A DNA stretch of 64,000 nucleotides from Lysobacter sp. K5869. Lineage in GTDB: Bacteria > Pseudomonadota > Gammaproteobacteria > Xanthomonadales > Xanthomonadaceae. The translations under genes and the position numbers were made by a program. The notes under the pieces were generated by a model. That model made no database searches. It was given only the letters and a program-made list of their open reading frames with translations, and was not told where the DNA came from. Location: positions 1,465,001-1,529,000 of the forward strand of contig NZ_CP072597.1 in NCBI RefSeq assembly GCF_018847975.1. The letters are read 5' to 3'. Positions within the stretch are counted from its first letter, which is position 1. Each line of letters starts with the position of its first letter. Shown here piece after piece: positions 9,671 through 19,000 of this stretch.

Positions 9671-11101
9671 ATGTCCCTGCGTCACCCCCTGCGTAGTCTG
9701 CTTCCGCTCGCCCTGGCGCTGGCCGTCGCGCCGGCCCTGGCCCAGCAGCCGGCGCCGCCCGCGCAGGCCGCGCCGCCCGCGGCATCGCCCGCCGCCGACG
9801 ATCAGGACGACGGCGACGACCAAGCCACGCCGCCCGCGCAAGCGCCGGCCAAGGGCAAGAAGGCCGGCAAGGACGACAGCGCCGATTCCAAGGTGCCGAT
9901 CGACGAGATCCGCCGCTACGTCGCGGTCTACAACGCGGTCAAGCAGGCCTACGTCGAACCGGTCGACGACGCCAAGCTCATGCATTCGGCGATCCGCGGC
10001 CTGCTGTTCGATCTCGATCCGCACAGCGTGTATTTCGACAAGGCCGACGCCGAGAGCTTCGACGAACAATCGCGCGGCAACTACGACGGCATCGGCGTGG
10101 AACTGCAGCGCCAGCCCGACGGCACCTTGAAGGTGATTTCGCCGATCGACGACACGCCGGCCGCGCGCGCCGGGATCAAGGCCGGCGATCTGATCACCGC
10201 GATCGACGGCAAGCCGTTCAAGGTCGACGAAGGCGACAACTCCGGCCCGCTGCGCGGCGCGCCGGGGACCAAGGTGGTGCTGACCATCGTGCGCGAAGGC
10301 CGCGACAAGTCCTTCGACGTCACCGTCGCGCGCGAGACGATCCGCGTCGCCAGCGTCAAGAGCCGCATGCTCGAACCGGGCTACGGCTACCTGCGGGTCA
10401 GCGCGTTCCAGGCCGACACCGCCGCCGACTTCGAAACCCAGTTGCGCAAGCTCAAGCAACAGGCCGGCGGCAAGCTGCGCGGTTTGGTGCTGGATTTGCG
10501 CAGCAATCCCGGCGGCCTGCTGACCTCGGCCGTGCAGATCGCCGACGATCTGCTCGAACGCGGCAAGATCGTCAGCACCCGCGGCCGCATCGCGATCAGC
10601 GACGCCGAATTCAGCGCAACGCCGGGCGATCTGCTCGACGGCGCGCCGCTGGCGGTGCTGGTCGACGCGGGTTCGGCCAGCGCCTCGGAAGTGCTGGCCG
10701 GCGCGCTGCGCGACAACGGCCGCGGCCGCGTGGTCGGCAGCCGCACCTTCGGCAAGGGCTCGGTGCAGACCGTGCTGCCGCTGGACAACGGCGATTCGGT
10801 CAAGCTCACCACCGCGCGCTACTACACGCCCAGCGGCAAATCGATCCAGGCGCTGGGCATCGTGCCCGACGTGACCTTGCGCGCGCCCAAGAGCGACAAG
10901 ACCGAGCGCCCGAGCTACACCGAAGCGGCGCTGCCGGGCCATCTGCACGGCGACGAGGAAGGCGCGCCGGGCAGCAACGCCGGCGAAGTGCTCGACGGCG
11001 ACGGCCCGATCGCCTCGGCGCTGGCGGAGTTGAAGAAGCCGACGCCGGCCAAGGCGCCGGCGCAGGCGGCGAAGGCCGAAACCTCCGAGGTCAAACGCTA
11101 A
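9671..11101 (+). CDS. S41 family C-terminal processing peptidase (CtpA-like)
   Basis: The 476-residue periplasmic serine protease has a signal peptide (to about residue 25, ALAQQ), an Ala/Pro/Asp-rich linker, a helical region, a PDZ domain (about 135-215, DGIGVEL to GDLITAIDGKPF) and the S41 catalytic core. The catalytic Ser lies in GSASASEVLAG (about 336) and the general-base Lys in FGKGSVQTV (about 361). C-terminal processing peptidases trim periplasmic proteins; in Pseudomonas the orthologue behind envC degrades cell-wall crosslink hydrolases. The start at 9671 has GGAG nine bases upstream. A strong terminator follows. The C-terminal 60 residues are Ala/Lys/Pro-rich. Confidence 0.93.
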   Translation: MSLRHPLRSLLPLALALAVAPALAQQPAPPAQAAPPAASPAADDQDDGDDQATPPAQAPAKGKKAGKDDSADSKVPIDEIRRYVAVYNAVKQAYVEPVDDAKLMHSAIRGLLFDLDPHSVYFDKADAESFDEQSRGNYDGIGVELQRQPDGTLKVISPIDDTPAARAGIKAGDLITAIDGKPFKVDEGDNSGPLRGAPGTKVVLTIVREGRDKSFDVTVARETIRVASVKSRMLEPGYGYLRVSAFQADTAADFETQLRKLKQQAGGKLRGLVLDLRSNPGGLLTSAVQIADDLLERGKIVSTRGRIAISDAEFSATPGDLLDGAPLAVLVDAGSASASEVLAGALRDNGRGRVVGSRTFGKGSVQTVLPLDNGDSVKLTTARYYTPSGKSIQALGIVPDVTLRAPKSDKTERPSYTEAALPGHLHGDEEGAPGSNAGEVLDGDGPIASALAELKKPTPAKAPAQAAKAETSEVKR

Positions 11102-11120
11102 GGTTTCGCTTCGGCGTCAA

Positions 11121-11156
11121 CGAAAACGCCCGGCTCGCGCCGGGCGTTTTCGTTTT
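11121..11156 (+). terminator. Rho-independent terminator of the gpmI-envC-S41 unit
   Basis: A 14-bp perfect stem (cgaaaacgcccggc / gccgggcgttttcg) closes on a TCGC loop and is followed by ttttcg. It lies 20 bases behind the stop codon at 11101. Confidence 0.9.
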
Positions 11157-11214
11157 CGCGGGTTTCATCGGCGGCGACGTCGTCGCCGATGCGCGTCTGA
11201 CTACGTCGCGCCGA

Positions 11215-11535
11215 TCAGCGCGGCGGCTTGGCGGGCAGCGGAAACGGCGTCACCACGCGCTCGCCCGAGGCCGCGTCGCGGATCGCCGACTGGCCTTTGC
11301 GCTCGACTTCCTCGATGCGCACGATGCTCTGCATCGGCAGATGCAACACGCGGGTGTTGCCGAACTCGTCGCGCAGCCGCTCCTCGGTGGGATCCACCAC
11401 CAAGCCGTCGTGCACGTCGAACACCAGCTCGCTGACTTCGGTGAAGCCCCACAGCGTGCCCGCGCCGATCTTGCGCGCGTAGAGCTCGTAGATCTTGCCG
11501 GCGTTGAGGAAGGTGACTTTGTAGAGCGTGGCCAT
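11215..11535 (-). CDS. DUF1820 family protein
   Basis: The 106-residue protein begins MATLYKVTFLNAGKIYELYA and contains WGFTEVSELVFD, which are typical of the DUF1820 family of small gammaproteobacterial proteins. A later basic/hydrophobic strand region (MQSIVRIEEVERKG) is also family-like. No signal peptide or membrane segment is seen. The function of the family is unknown. The start at 11535 was chosen because homology begins exactly there and an upstream extension of the frame is Arg-rich shadow sequence. It is followed on the same strand by nothing until the 11101 terminator, with the rhomboid gene upstream. Confidence 0.85.
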   Translation of the reverse strand: MATLYKVTFLNAGKIYELYARKIGAGTLWGFTEVSELVFDVHDGLVVDPTEERLRDEFGNTRVLHLPMQSIVRIEEVERKGQSAIRDAASGERVVTPFPLPAKPPR

Positions 11536-11723
11536 GGGAGAGGCAGGGGAATGAAGGGAATCAAGGGATTGGGGAAGGGGGGGCGATCGGTAAAGCGCGA
11601 TGCGCCGCCTCTCAATCAGCGTGGGGTTGCCGCGCGGCCAACTCAAGAGGGACGCAAGTCCGCCCCAAGCGCGATCCCGCCATTCCCCTGATTCCCTTCT
11701 TTCTCCATTCCCTTGCTCCCGCC

Positions 11724-12419
11724 TCAATACCCGCGCTTGCGCCGCAGCCGCCGGGCGATGCCGGCGCGGGCGATCAGCGCGAACGCGCCGCCGAAGGCGA
11801 AGCCGGCCAGATGCGCCGACCACGCCACCGCGCCGAACGCCGGGCCGATGAAGGTGAACACCACTTGCAGCAGCGCCCACACGCCGATCAACAGCGGCGC
11901 GGGCACTTTGACGAATTGCAGGAACAGGCCCAGCGGCACCACCACGCCGAGCTTGGCGCTGGGGAACAGCGCCAGATACGCGCCGATCAGCGCCGACACC
12001 GCGCCGCTGGCGCCGATGATGAGCCGGTCCGGCGTGGCGATGGCGATCACCGCGGCGAGGTTGGCGACCGCGCCGCCGAACAGGAACAGCGCCAGCAGGC
12101 GCCACGGCCCCATCGCGCGTTCGGCGGGCAGGCCGAAGATCAGCAAGAACACCAGATTGCCGAGCAGGTGCGCCCAGTCCGCGTGCAGGAACAGCGCGCT
12201 GAACAGGCGCAGCGCGCTGCCGTCGCGGATCGCCTGCCACCACGCTTCCGGCGTCGACAAACCGCCGGACAGCGCGCCCCATTCCACCATCAGCCGGCGC
12301 TGCTCCGGATCGGGCAACACGACGGCCGACACGATGAAGCAGATCCACAGCAAAGCGAACAACAACGGCGTCGCCCACCGCAGTCGGGTGCGCTCGCGCG
12401 AGGGGATGGCGACGAACAC
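11724..12419 (-). CDS. Rhomboid family intramembrane serine protease
   Basis: The 231-residue polytopic membrane protein has about six transmembrane helices. The catalytic Ser138 lies in GASGAVSALIGAY and the catalytic His203 in SAHLAGFAFGG, matching the rhomboid Ser-His dyad. The HADWAHLLGNLVFL segment near residue 79-92 is the conserved rhomboid loop and TM2 with the oxyanion-stabilising His/Asn. Rhomboids cleave other membrane proteins within or near the bilayer; the substrate is unknown. It precedes the DUF1820 gene on the same strand with a gap of about 190 bases that holds no other gene. Confidence 0.95.
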   Translation of the reverse strand: MFVAIPSRERTRLRWATPLLFALLWICFIVSAVVLPDPEQRRLMVEWGALSGGLSTPEAWWQAIRDGSALRLFSALFLHADWAHLLGNLVFLLIFGLPAERAMGPWRLLALFLFGGAVANLAAVIAIATPDRLIIGASGAVSALIGAYLALFPSAKLGVVVPLGLFLQFVKVPAPLLIGVWALLQVVFTFIGPAFGAVAWSAHLAGFAFGGAFALIARAGIARRLRRKRGY

Positions 12420-12566
12420 GGTGTCAGCTCCGCGACGGCCCGGATGCGCTTGCCCTATTCAGGCAAGAATGCAATGTAAGTGTCTGTAACAGCAGCGTTT
12501 GCGACATCGGTACGAGACGGATTTGCCCGGTTGGGCGTATTGTTAGCGTTCGGTTAACAGCCGCGC

Positions 12567-12572
12567 TATAGT
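12567..12572 (+). promoter_or_regulatory. Possible -10 element for the FadL-type porin gene
   Basis: A TATAGT hexamer lies about 110 bases ahead of the porin start. The -35 region (TTAGCG, 18-base spacer) is weak, so this is only a candidate. Confidence 0.3.
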
Positions 12573-12683
12573 GCATACGGCGTCGTACGTCGGGAGGGGT
12601 TTCCGGCGGCATCGGAGTCCGCGGATGCGGCTCCATGCACACGGCCGCGAAGACGAAAAAATACTCCAACGGAGAATACACGC

Positions 12684-14063
12684 ATGCAACCCTCACACCG
12701 CTATATCCGCCTGACCGCGATCGCATTGGGCGTGGCCGGCGTCATCAGCTTCGGCTCGGCCAGCGCGACCGGTTTCCAGATTCGCGAGAACAGCGTCAAG
12801 AATCAGGGCCGCGCCTTCGCCGGCAGCGGCGTCGCTGAGAAGGACGCTTCGGTCGTCTCGAACAATCCGGCGGCGATGGTGAACCTGGACACGACCACCA
12901 TCCGTGGCGATGTGACCGCGATCGACCTGACCGCGAAGTTCAGCGGCGGCGGCACCGCCGCGGCCGGCTCGCCGCTGGCGCGCCCGCTCACCGGCGGCAA
13001 CGGCGGCGACCCGGGCGACATGACCGCGGTGCCGGCGCTGTCGATCGTAGTGCCGCTGTCGGGCTCGTTCGAGAAGCTCACCCTCGGCGCCCAGCTCAGC
13101 GCGCCGTTCGGCCTGAAGACCGAATACGAGAACGGCTGGGTCGGCCGCTACAACGCGCTGAAGTCGGAAGTGAAGACCATCGACCTGACCCTGTCGGCCG
13201 CGGTCAAGCTGACCGACCGCTTCTCGGTCGGCGCCGGCTTCGTCTACGAGCGCGCCGAAGCCACCCTGACCAACGCCGTCGACTTCGGTTCGGCCATCTG
13301 CCGCGTGTCGCCGGCCGCGTGCACGACCCCGAACCCGGTCGCCGCGCCGTTCGGTCCGCAGAAGAACGACGGTACCGTCAAGGTCAAGGGCGACGACACC
13401 GGCATCGGCTGGATCCTGGGCTTCCAGTGGAAGCCGACCGACCGCCTGTCGATCGGCTACTCGCACCGCTCGGAAATCGACCACGACCTGGAAGGCAACA
13501 TCACCTTCACCAAGCCGGGCAACGTCGACGCGCTGCTCAACGCCGCGCGCATCACCCAGTACAACACCGGTCCGGGCGGCGCCAAGCTGACCACGCCGAG
13601 CACCGACACGCTGAGCGTCTCCTACGCGTTCACCGACCAGTTCCGCATGATGTTCGACGCGCAGAAGACCGATTGGCATTCGCTGCAGTCGGTGAACATC
13701 GTCCGCGCCAACGGCGCGCTGGTGGCCAGCGAGCAGTTCCAGTGGGACGACTCGATGATGTACGCCCTGGGCGCGGAGTACGATCTCAACGATCGCTTCA
13801 CCCTGCGCGGCGGCGTCGCCAAGGACGAAACCCCGACCAACGACACCCACCGCACCCCGCGTCTGCCCGACAACGACCGTACCCTGTACTCGGTCGGCCT
13901 GACCTGGAACGCGAACGAGCACATCAGCGTCGACGCGGCCTACACCCGCATCGCGATCGACAGCCCGGACGTGAACGTGGTGTCCACCAGCGGTTCGACC
14001 CTGGTCGGCAAGTTCAAGGGCCACGCCGATCTGTTCGGCATCGCGGCTCAGTACAAGTTCTGA
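12684..14063 (+). CDS. Outer membrane transport protein, FadL/TodX family
   Basis: The 459-residue protein has a signal peptide ending near SASA (about 30) and begins its mature part with TGFQIRENSVKNQGRAFAGSGVAEKDASV, split here by family features: the N-terminal hatch with the NPAAM motif (NNPAAMVNLD, about 56) is the FadL signature. The rest is alternating beta-strand sequence ending in an aromatic residue (AAQYKF), as required for BAM-dependent insertion. Family members import long-chain fatty acids or other hydrophobic compounds through a lateral opening. It stands alone, with its own terminator, and is moderately lower in GC at the leader. Confidence 0.95.
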   Translation: MQPSHRYIRLTAIALGVAGVISFGSASATGFQIRENSVKNQGRAFAGSGVAEKDASVVSNNPAAMVNLDTTTIRGDVTAIDLTAKFSGGGTAAAGSPLARPLTGGNGGDPGDMTAVPALSIVVPLSGSFEKLTLGAQLSAPFGLKTEYENGWVGRYNALKSEVKTIDLTLSAAVKLTDRFSVGAGFVYERAEATLTNAVDFGSAICRVSPAACTTPNPVAAPFGPQKNDGTVKVKGDDTGIGWILGFQWKPTDRLSIGYSHRSEIDHDLEGNITFTKPGNVDALLNAARITQYNTGPGGAKLTTPSTDTLSVSYAFTDQFRMMFDAQKTDWHSLQSVNIVRANGALVASEQFQWDDSMMYALGAEYDLNDRFTLRGGVAKDETPTNDTHRTPRLPDNDRTLYSVGLTWNANEHISVDAAYTRIAIDSPDVNVVSTSGSTLVGKFKGHADLFGIAAQYKF

Positions 14064-14091
14064 TCGCGCGAGCGGTTTAGCGTCGATGGAG

Positions 14092-14117
14092 AGCCCCGCT
14101 TCGGCGGGGCTTTTCCT
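14092..14117 (+). terminator. Rho-independent terminator of the FadL-type gene
   Basis: An 8-bp stem (agccccgc / gcggggct) with a TTCG tetraloop is followed by tttcctttg. Confidence 0.88.
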
Positions 14118-14156
14118 TTGCGGGGTTTGGTTCGCTCGAGGGAGGCATCGGATGGG

Positions 14157-14855
14157 ATGAGCGACGACGGCGTTCTCATAACCGCGCTGCTGCGCGGCCG
14201 CGCAGTGCCCTACACCCGGCCCGGCAGCGTCAGCGCGATCGACAAGCGGCCGTTGCGGGGACGGGTGCGGATCGGCGAGTTGGGATTGGACGGCGACGAG
14301 CAAGGCGATTTGCGCGTGCACGGCGGGCCGGACAAGGCTGTGCACCACTATCCGCGCGAGCATTACCGCGTTTGGCGCGAGGAGATCGGCGCGCACGCGC
14401 TGCTCGACGCGCCCGGCGCGTTCGGCGAAAACCTCAGCAGCGAAGGCCTGAGCGAAGCGCAGGTGTGCCTGGGCGACCGCTTCCGCTTCGGCGCGGCCTT
14501 GCTCGAAGTCAGTCAAGCGCGGCAACCGTGCTGGAAGCTCAACGACCGTTTCGGCGTCGCCGACATGGCGCGGCGCATGCAGGCCAGCGGCCGCACCGGT
14601 TGGTATTACCGCGTGATCGAAGCGGGCGAGGCCGAAGCCGGCGATCGTTTGACGCTGATCGAACGGCCGTGGCCGCACTGGTCGCTGCAGCGCATCGCGA
14701 CGATGCTGTTCGTGCGCACGCTCGAACGCGAGGAATTGCAAGCCGCGTTGGCCTTGCCGCTGGTGCCGTCGTGGCGCAAGCTGGTCGAGGCCCGGCTCGC
14801 GCGCGGCGAAGTCGAGGATTGGAGCAAGCGCATCGACGGCCCGTCGAAGGCGTAA
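14157..14855 (+). CDS. MOSC domain-containing protein (YiiM-like)
   Basis: The 232-residue protein has a MOSC beta-barrel domain. The conserved blocks are LGLDGDEQGD, HGGPDKAVHHYPREHY (the HGG motif), FGENLSSEGLSE and the conserved Cys in QARQPCWKL. A C-terminal three-alpha extension, as in E. coli YiiM, is likely. MOSC proteins bind sulphur or molybdenum cofactor groups and take part in reduction of N-hydroxylated compounds; the substrate here is unknown. The ATG at 14157 was chosen because GGAGG lies about 11 bases upstream; an extension to 14118 would run into the terminator of the previous gene. Confidence 0.9.
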   Translation: MSDDGVLITALLRGRAVPYTRPGSVSAIDKRPLRGRVRIGELGLDGDEQGDLRVHGGPDKAVHHYPREHYRVWREEIGAHALLDAPGAFGENLSSEGLSEAQVCLGDRFRFGAALLEVSQARQPCWKLNDRFGVADMARRMQASGRTGWYYRVIEAGEAEAGDRLTLIERPWPHWSLQRIATMLFVRTLEREELQAALALPLVPSWRKLVEARLARGEVEDWSKRIDGPSKA

Positions 14856-14887
14856 CGCCGCGCGGCCGCGACAGGAGCGATGCGAGG

Positions 14888-15142
14888 ATGGAGGCGATCA
14901 AGTTCAACGACGACGAGAAGGCGCGGCTGGTCGCGAAGCTGCAGCGCTATTTCAGCGAAGAGTTGAAGCAATCGATCGGGCGTTTCGATGCGGAGTTCAT
15001 GCTCGACTTCCTGTCCGAAGAGCTCGGCGCGTACTACTACAACCGCGGCGTCGCCGACGCGCAGGCGGTGCTGGCGGCGCGGGTGGACGATCTGACCGAC
15101 GCGATGTGGCAGTTGGAGCGGCCGACCGAGTTCAAGCGTTGA
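14888..15142 (+). CDS. DUF2164 family protein
   Basis: The 84-residue protein carries the DUF2164 signature: an N-terminal KFNDDEKARLVAKLQRYF helix, FDAEFMLDFLSEELGAYYY and the following NRGVADAQ. It is predicted to be a small, soluble, all-helical protein. The family is widespread in proteobacteria and its function is not known. The start follows a weak GAGGATG context and matches the family start. It lies 32 bases behind the MOSC gene and may be co-transcribed with it. Confidence 0.88.
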   Translation: MEAIKFNDDEKARLVAKLQRYFSEELKQSIGRFDAEFMLDFLSEELGAYYYNRGVADAQAVLAARVDDLTDAMWQLERPTEFKR

Positions 15143-15242
15143 ACTTCGGCTTCGCGTGAGCGCGCGGCGTTCGCAGGAACGCGAAGCGCAGCTTTCGCTA
15201 GAACGCTTCAGGCCTGAAGCCGCCGGCGCCGGCGCCGCGAAT

Positions 15243-15692
15243 TCACCCGGCCCGGCCGGCGCCGGCCGGCAGCGCCGCGAAACACGCGCGCACCGGCGAG
15301 CTGACGATCAACACCGCTTCCTGCTTGAAGCGCCGCTTGTACTCGTCGGCGATCTCGACCACGCGCTTGCGTTCCTCGGCGCTGTCCTCGTGGATCAGGT
15401 CGATCGCGCGCGAATCCTCTTGCTCGACCTGCCCGCTGTCGCCGCGCCACTGGCCCTTGGCCTGATAGACGGTGAGGCCGGCGGGAAAGCGCGGGGTGAC
15501 GACGTCGGCGAGGAAGGCTTGCCATTGCGCTTCGCTGACGGGGCCGTCGGGGCTGTTCATGCCGAACAGCACGCGGTCCTGGCGGCGTTCGGAGCAGGCG
15601 CTCGGGTCGCCGGGCTTGACCGGCAGCGGCGCCAGCGAGGCGCAGGCGGTGAGCGCGCACAGCGCGGCGCAGAGCGCGAGGGTGCGGAGCAT
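15243..15692 (-). CDS. DUF3574 domain-containing lipoprotein
   Basis: The 149-residue product has a lipoprotein signal peptide with lipobox LTAC (Cys near residue 17). The mature part has the DUF3574 features: VLFGMNSPDGPVSEAQWQAF, the RFPAGLTVYQAKGQW block and a KRVVEIADEYKRRFKQEAVL helix. The protein should be anchored in the inner or outer membrane facing the periplasm. No catalytic residues are known for this family. It is transcribed convergently with the DUF2164 gene. Confidence 0.85.
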   Translation of the reverse strand: MLRTLALCAALCALTACASLAPLPVKPGDPSACSERRQDRVLFGMNSPDGPVSEAQWQAFLADVVTPRFPAGLTVYQAKGQWRGDSGQVEQEDSRAIDLIHEDSAEERKRVVEIADEYKRRFKQEAVLIVSSPVRACFAALPAGAGRAG

Positions 15693-15842
15693 GGCGGTTC
15701 TCCCGTGGGCTGCGCGCAGGGTACTGCGGCGGGGGCGGGGGAGTGTTGCGACTGCGGTCGCAGGCCAGGAGGCCCGGATCGTCGGGTGTCGGCGCGTCGT
15801 GCGGCGTCGCGGGTCGGCGATGGTTGCGGCGTGGTTGTGTTG

Positions 15843-15980
15843 GCGCGGTCGCGGCTCGCGCCGCTGCTACCGTTTGAAACGAAGCTTGCCGGGAGTCGAA
15901 TGTAGGAGCGGCGCGAGCCGCGACCGCGACGCCTCGCTTGCGTCGCAAGCTCGAAGTCGCGCCCGCGGCTCGCGCCGCTC
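15843..15980. repeat. Dispersed GC-rich hairpin element (family A)
   Basis: A 28-base arm ending in gccgctgctac (15843-15870) is repeated in inverted orientation as gtaggagcggcgcgagccgc (from 15902). A third partial copy follows at 15959-15980. The same unit recurs at 41946, 44376, 52569 and 62428. Confidence 0.85.
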
Positions 15981-15991
15981 GTGCGTGCGAA

Positions 15992-16026
15992 TGCGCGAGA
16001 GCCGGCGCGCGCCGGCCCTCGCGCGC
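15992..16026 (-). terminator. Candidate hairpin behind putA
   Basis: The palindrome gccggcgcgcgccggc, with flanking gcgcgag/ctcgcgc, lies a few bases past the putA stop codon. No T-run is present on the minus strand, so it may act as a Rho-dependent or 3'-protecting hairpin. Confidence 0.4.
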
Positions 16027-16031
16027 GGGGC

Positions 16032-19000
16032 TCAGTCGCCCAGCGTCAGCAGCGAGGCGTTGCCGCCGGCCGCGGTGGTGTTGACGGTGATGGTCTTCTC
16101 GGTGGTGAAGCGCGGCAGGTAGTGCGGGCCGCCGGCCTTGGGGCCGGTGCCGGACAGGTTCTGGCCGCCGAAGGGCTGCACGCCGACCACCGCGCCGATC
16201 TGGTTGCGGTTGACGTAGCAGTTGCCGACCTTGACCCGGGTGCTGATGCGCTCGATGGTTTCGTCGATGCGCGAGTGTATGCCCAGGGTCAGGCCGTAGC
16301 CGGTGGCGTTGATCGAGTCGATCACCGCGTCGAGCTGATCGGCCTTCCAGCGGATCACGTGCAGGACCGGGCCGAACACTTCCTTGTGCAGCTGGTCGAG
16401 CGACTTGAGCGCGTAGGCGCGCGGGGCGAAGAAGCTGCCGTGCGCGGCGTCGGCGTCGAGCGCGACCTCGGCGATCTTGGTCGCTTCCTTGTCCATGCGG
16501 TCGGCGTGGTCGCGCAGCATCTTCAGCGCGTCCTCGTCGATCACCGGGCCGACGTCGGTCGACAGCAGGCCCGGGTCGCCGACCTTCAGCTCGGCCATCG
16601 CGCCGGCGAGCATGTGGGTGACCTTGTCGGCGATGTCGTCCTGCACGAACAGCACGCGCGCGGCCGAGCAGCGCTGGCCGGCCGAGGTGAAGGCCGAGCC
16701 GATCGCGTCCTTGACCAACTGCTCGGGCAGCGAGGAGGAGTCGGCGATCAGCGCGTTCTGGCCGCCGGTCTCGGCGATCAGCACGCCGATGGCGGCGTCG
16801 CGCGCGGCCAGCGCGCGGTTGATCGCGCGCGCGGTGTCGGTCGAGCCGGTGAAGGCCACGCCGGCCACGCGCGGGTCGCGGGTCAGCGCCGCACCGACGG
16901 TGGCGCCGTCGCCGGGCAGGAACTGCAGCACCGCTTCGGGGATGCCGGCTTCGTGCAGCAGCTTGACTGCGTAGTAGCCGATCAGGTTGGTCTGCTCGGC
17001 CGGCTTGGCGATGACGGCGTTGCCGGCGGCGAGCGCCGCGGAGATCTGGCCGAGGAAGATCGCCAGCGGGAAGTTCCACGGGCTGATGCAGACGAACACG
17101 CCGCGGCCGGACAGGAGCAGGGTGTTGGATTCGCCGGTCGGGCCCGGCAGCGCTTCGGGCGCGAACAGCTTGCGCGCCTGGGCGCCGTAGTAGCGCAGGA
17201 AGTCGACCGCCTCGCGCACTTCGGCGACGCCGTCGGGGATGGTCTTGCCGGCTTCCTTGGTGCACAGCGCGATGTACTGCGGCATGCGGTCTTCCAGCAA
17301 CTGCGCGGCGTGTTCGAGGATCGCGGCGCGGCTGGCGGCCGGGGTCGCGTCCCAGGCTTCCTGCGCGGCGACCGCGTTCTTCAGCGCCTGCTCGACGGCG
17401 GCGCTGTCGGCGGCCTTCCACTGGCCGACGATCTCGCGGCGGTCGGCCGGGTTGGTCACGGCGATGTCGGCGCCGCCGACCGTGGCGCCCGGCACCAGCG
17501 GCGCGGCGCGCCAGTCGGTGCGGGCGGCGGCGTTGACGTCGGCGGCGAGGGACTGCAGTTGCTGGTCGTTGGCGAGATTGACGCCCATGGAATTGGTCCT
17601 GTCGAAGCCGAAGCTGCGGTAGAGGTCGGCCGGAAGCGGAATGCGCGGATGCGGAATGCTGTCGAAGCCGGACACCGTCTCGACCGGATCCTGGATCAGA
17701 TCGTCGATGGCGATGTCCTCGTCGGTGATGCGGTTGACGAAGCTGGAGTTGGCGCCGTTCTCGAGCAGGCGGCGCACCAGGTACGGCAGCAGGTCTTCGT
17801 GCGAACCCACCGGCGCGTACACGCGGCACGGCGCGTTCAAGCGGTCGGCGGGGATCACTTCGGCGTAGAGGTCGTCGCCCATGCCGTGCAGCTTCTGGAA
17901 CTCGAAGTGCTGCTCGCGGCCCATTGCCTTGGCGCGCTGATGGATGGTGGCGATGGTCTGGGCGTTGTGGGTGGCGAACATCGGATAGATCGCGTCCGAG
18001 GCTTCCAGCATGCGCCGGGCGTTGGCGAGGTACGACACGTCGGTGTTCGGCTTGCGGGTGAACACCGGGTAGCCGAGCTGGCCGTCGACCTGGGCGCGCT
18101 TGACCTCGCTGTCCCAGTACGCGCCCTTGACCAGGCGCACCGGGATGCGGCGGCCGACGCGGCGGGCCAGATCGGCGATGAAGGCGATCGCCTCCGGCGC
18201 GCGCTTCTGGTACGCCTGGATCGCCAGACCGTAGCCTTCCCAGCCGTCCAGCGACGCGTCGGAGTACGCGGCCGCGATCACGTCCAGCGACAGCTCCAGG
18301 CGGTCGGCTTCCTCGGCGTCGATGGTGAAGCCGATGCCGTAGCCCTTGGCCAGCTGCGCCAGTTCCAGCACGCGCGGGGTCAGTTCGGCGAACACGCGCT
18401 CGCGCTTGGCGTGCTCGTAGCGCGGGTGCAGCGCCGAGAGCTTGACCGAGATCGACGGCGTGGCGAACACGTCGGCGTTCTTGTAATTGCCGCTCTTGCC
18501 GATCGCGTGGATCGCGTCGCGGTAGGCCTGCAGGTAGCGCAGCGCGTCCTTGGTGGTCAGCGCGCCTTCGCCGAGCATGTCGAAGGAGTAGCGGTAGTTC
18601 GCGTTGTCGCCCTTCTTCGAGCGCGACAGCGCCTCGCCGATGGTGCGGCCCATGACGAACTGGTGGCCCATGATGCGCATGGCCTGACGCACCGCGAGGC
18701 GGATCACCGGCTCGCCGACGCGGCCGATCAGGCGCTTGAAGGCGTTGTGGACGTCGCGCTTGGTGTCGTCGGCCAGATCGACCAGGGTGCCGGTCAGCAT
18801 CAGGCCCCAGGTCGAGGCGTTGACCAGGACCGAGTCGGACTGGCCCAGATGGCGCTTCCAGTCGGCGTCGCCGAGCTTGTCGCGGATCAGCTTGTCCGCG
18901 GTCTCCTGATCCGGAATGCGCAGCAGCGCCTCGGCCACGCACATCAGCAGCACGCCTTCCTCGCTGCCCAGGTCGTACTGGCGCATGAAGGCTTCGATCG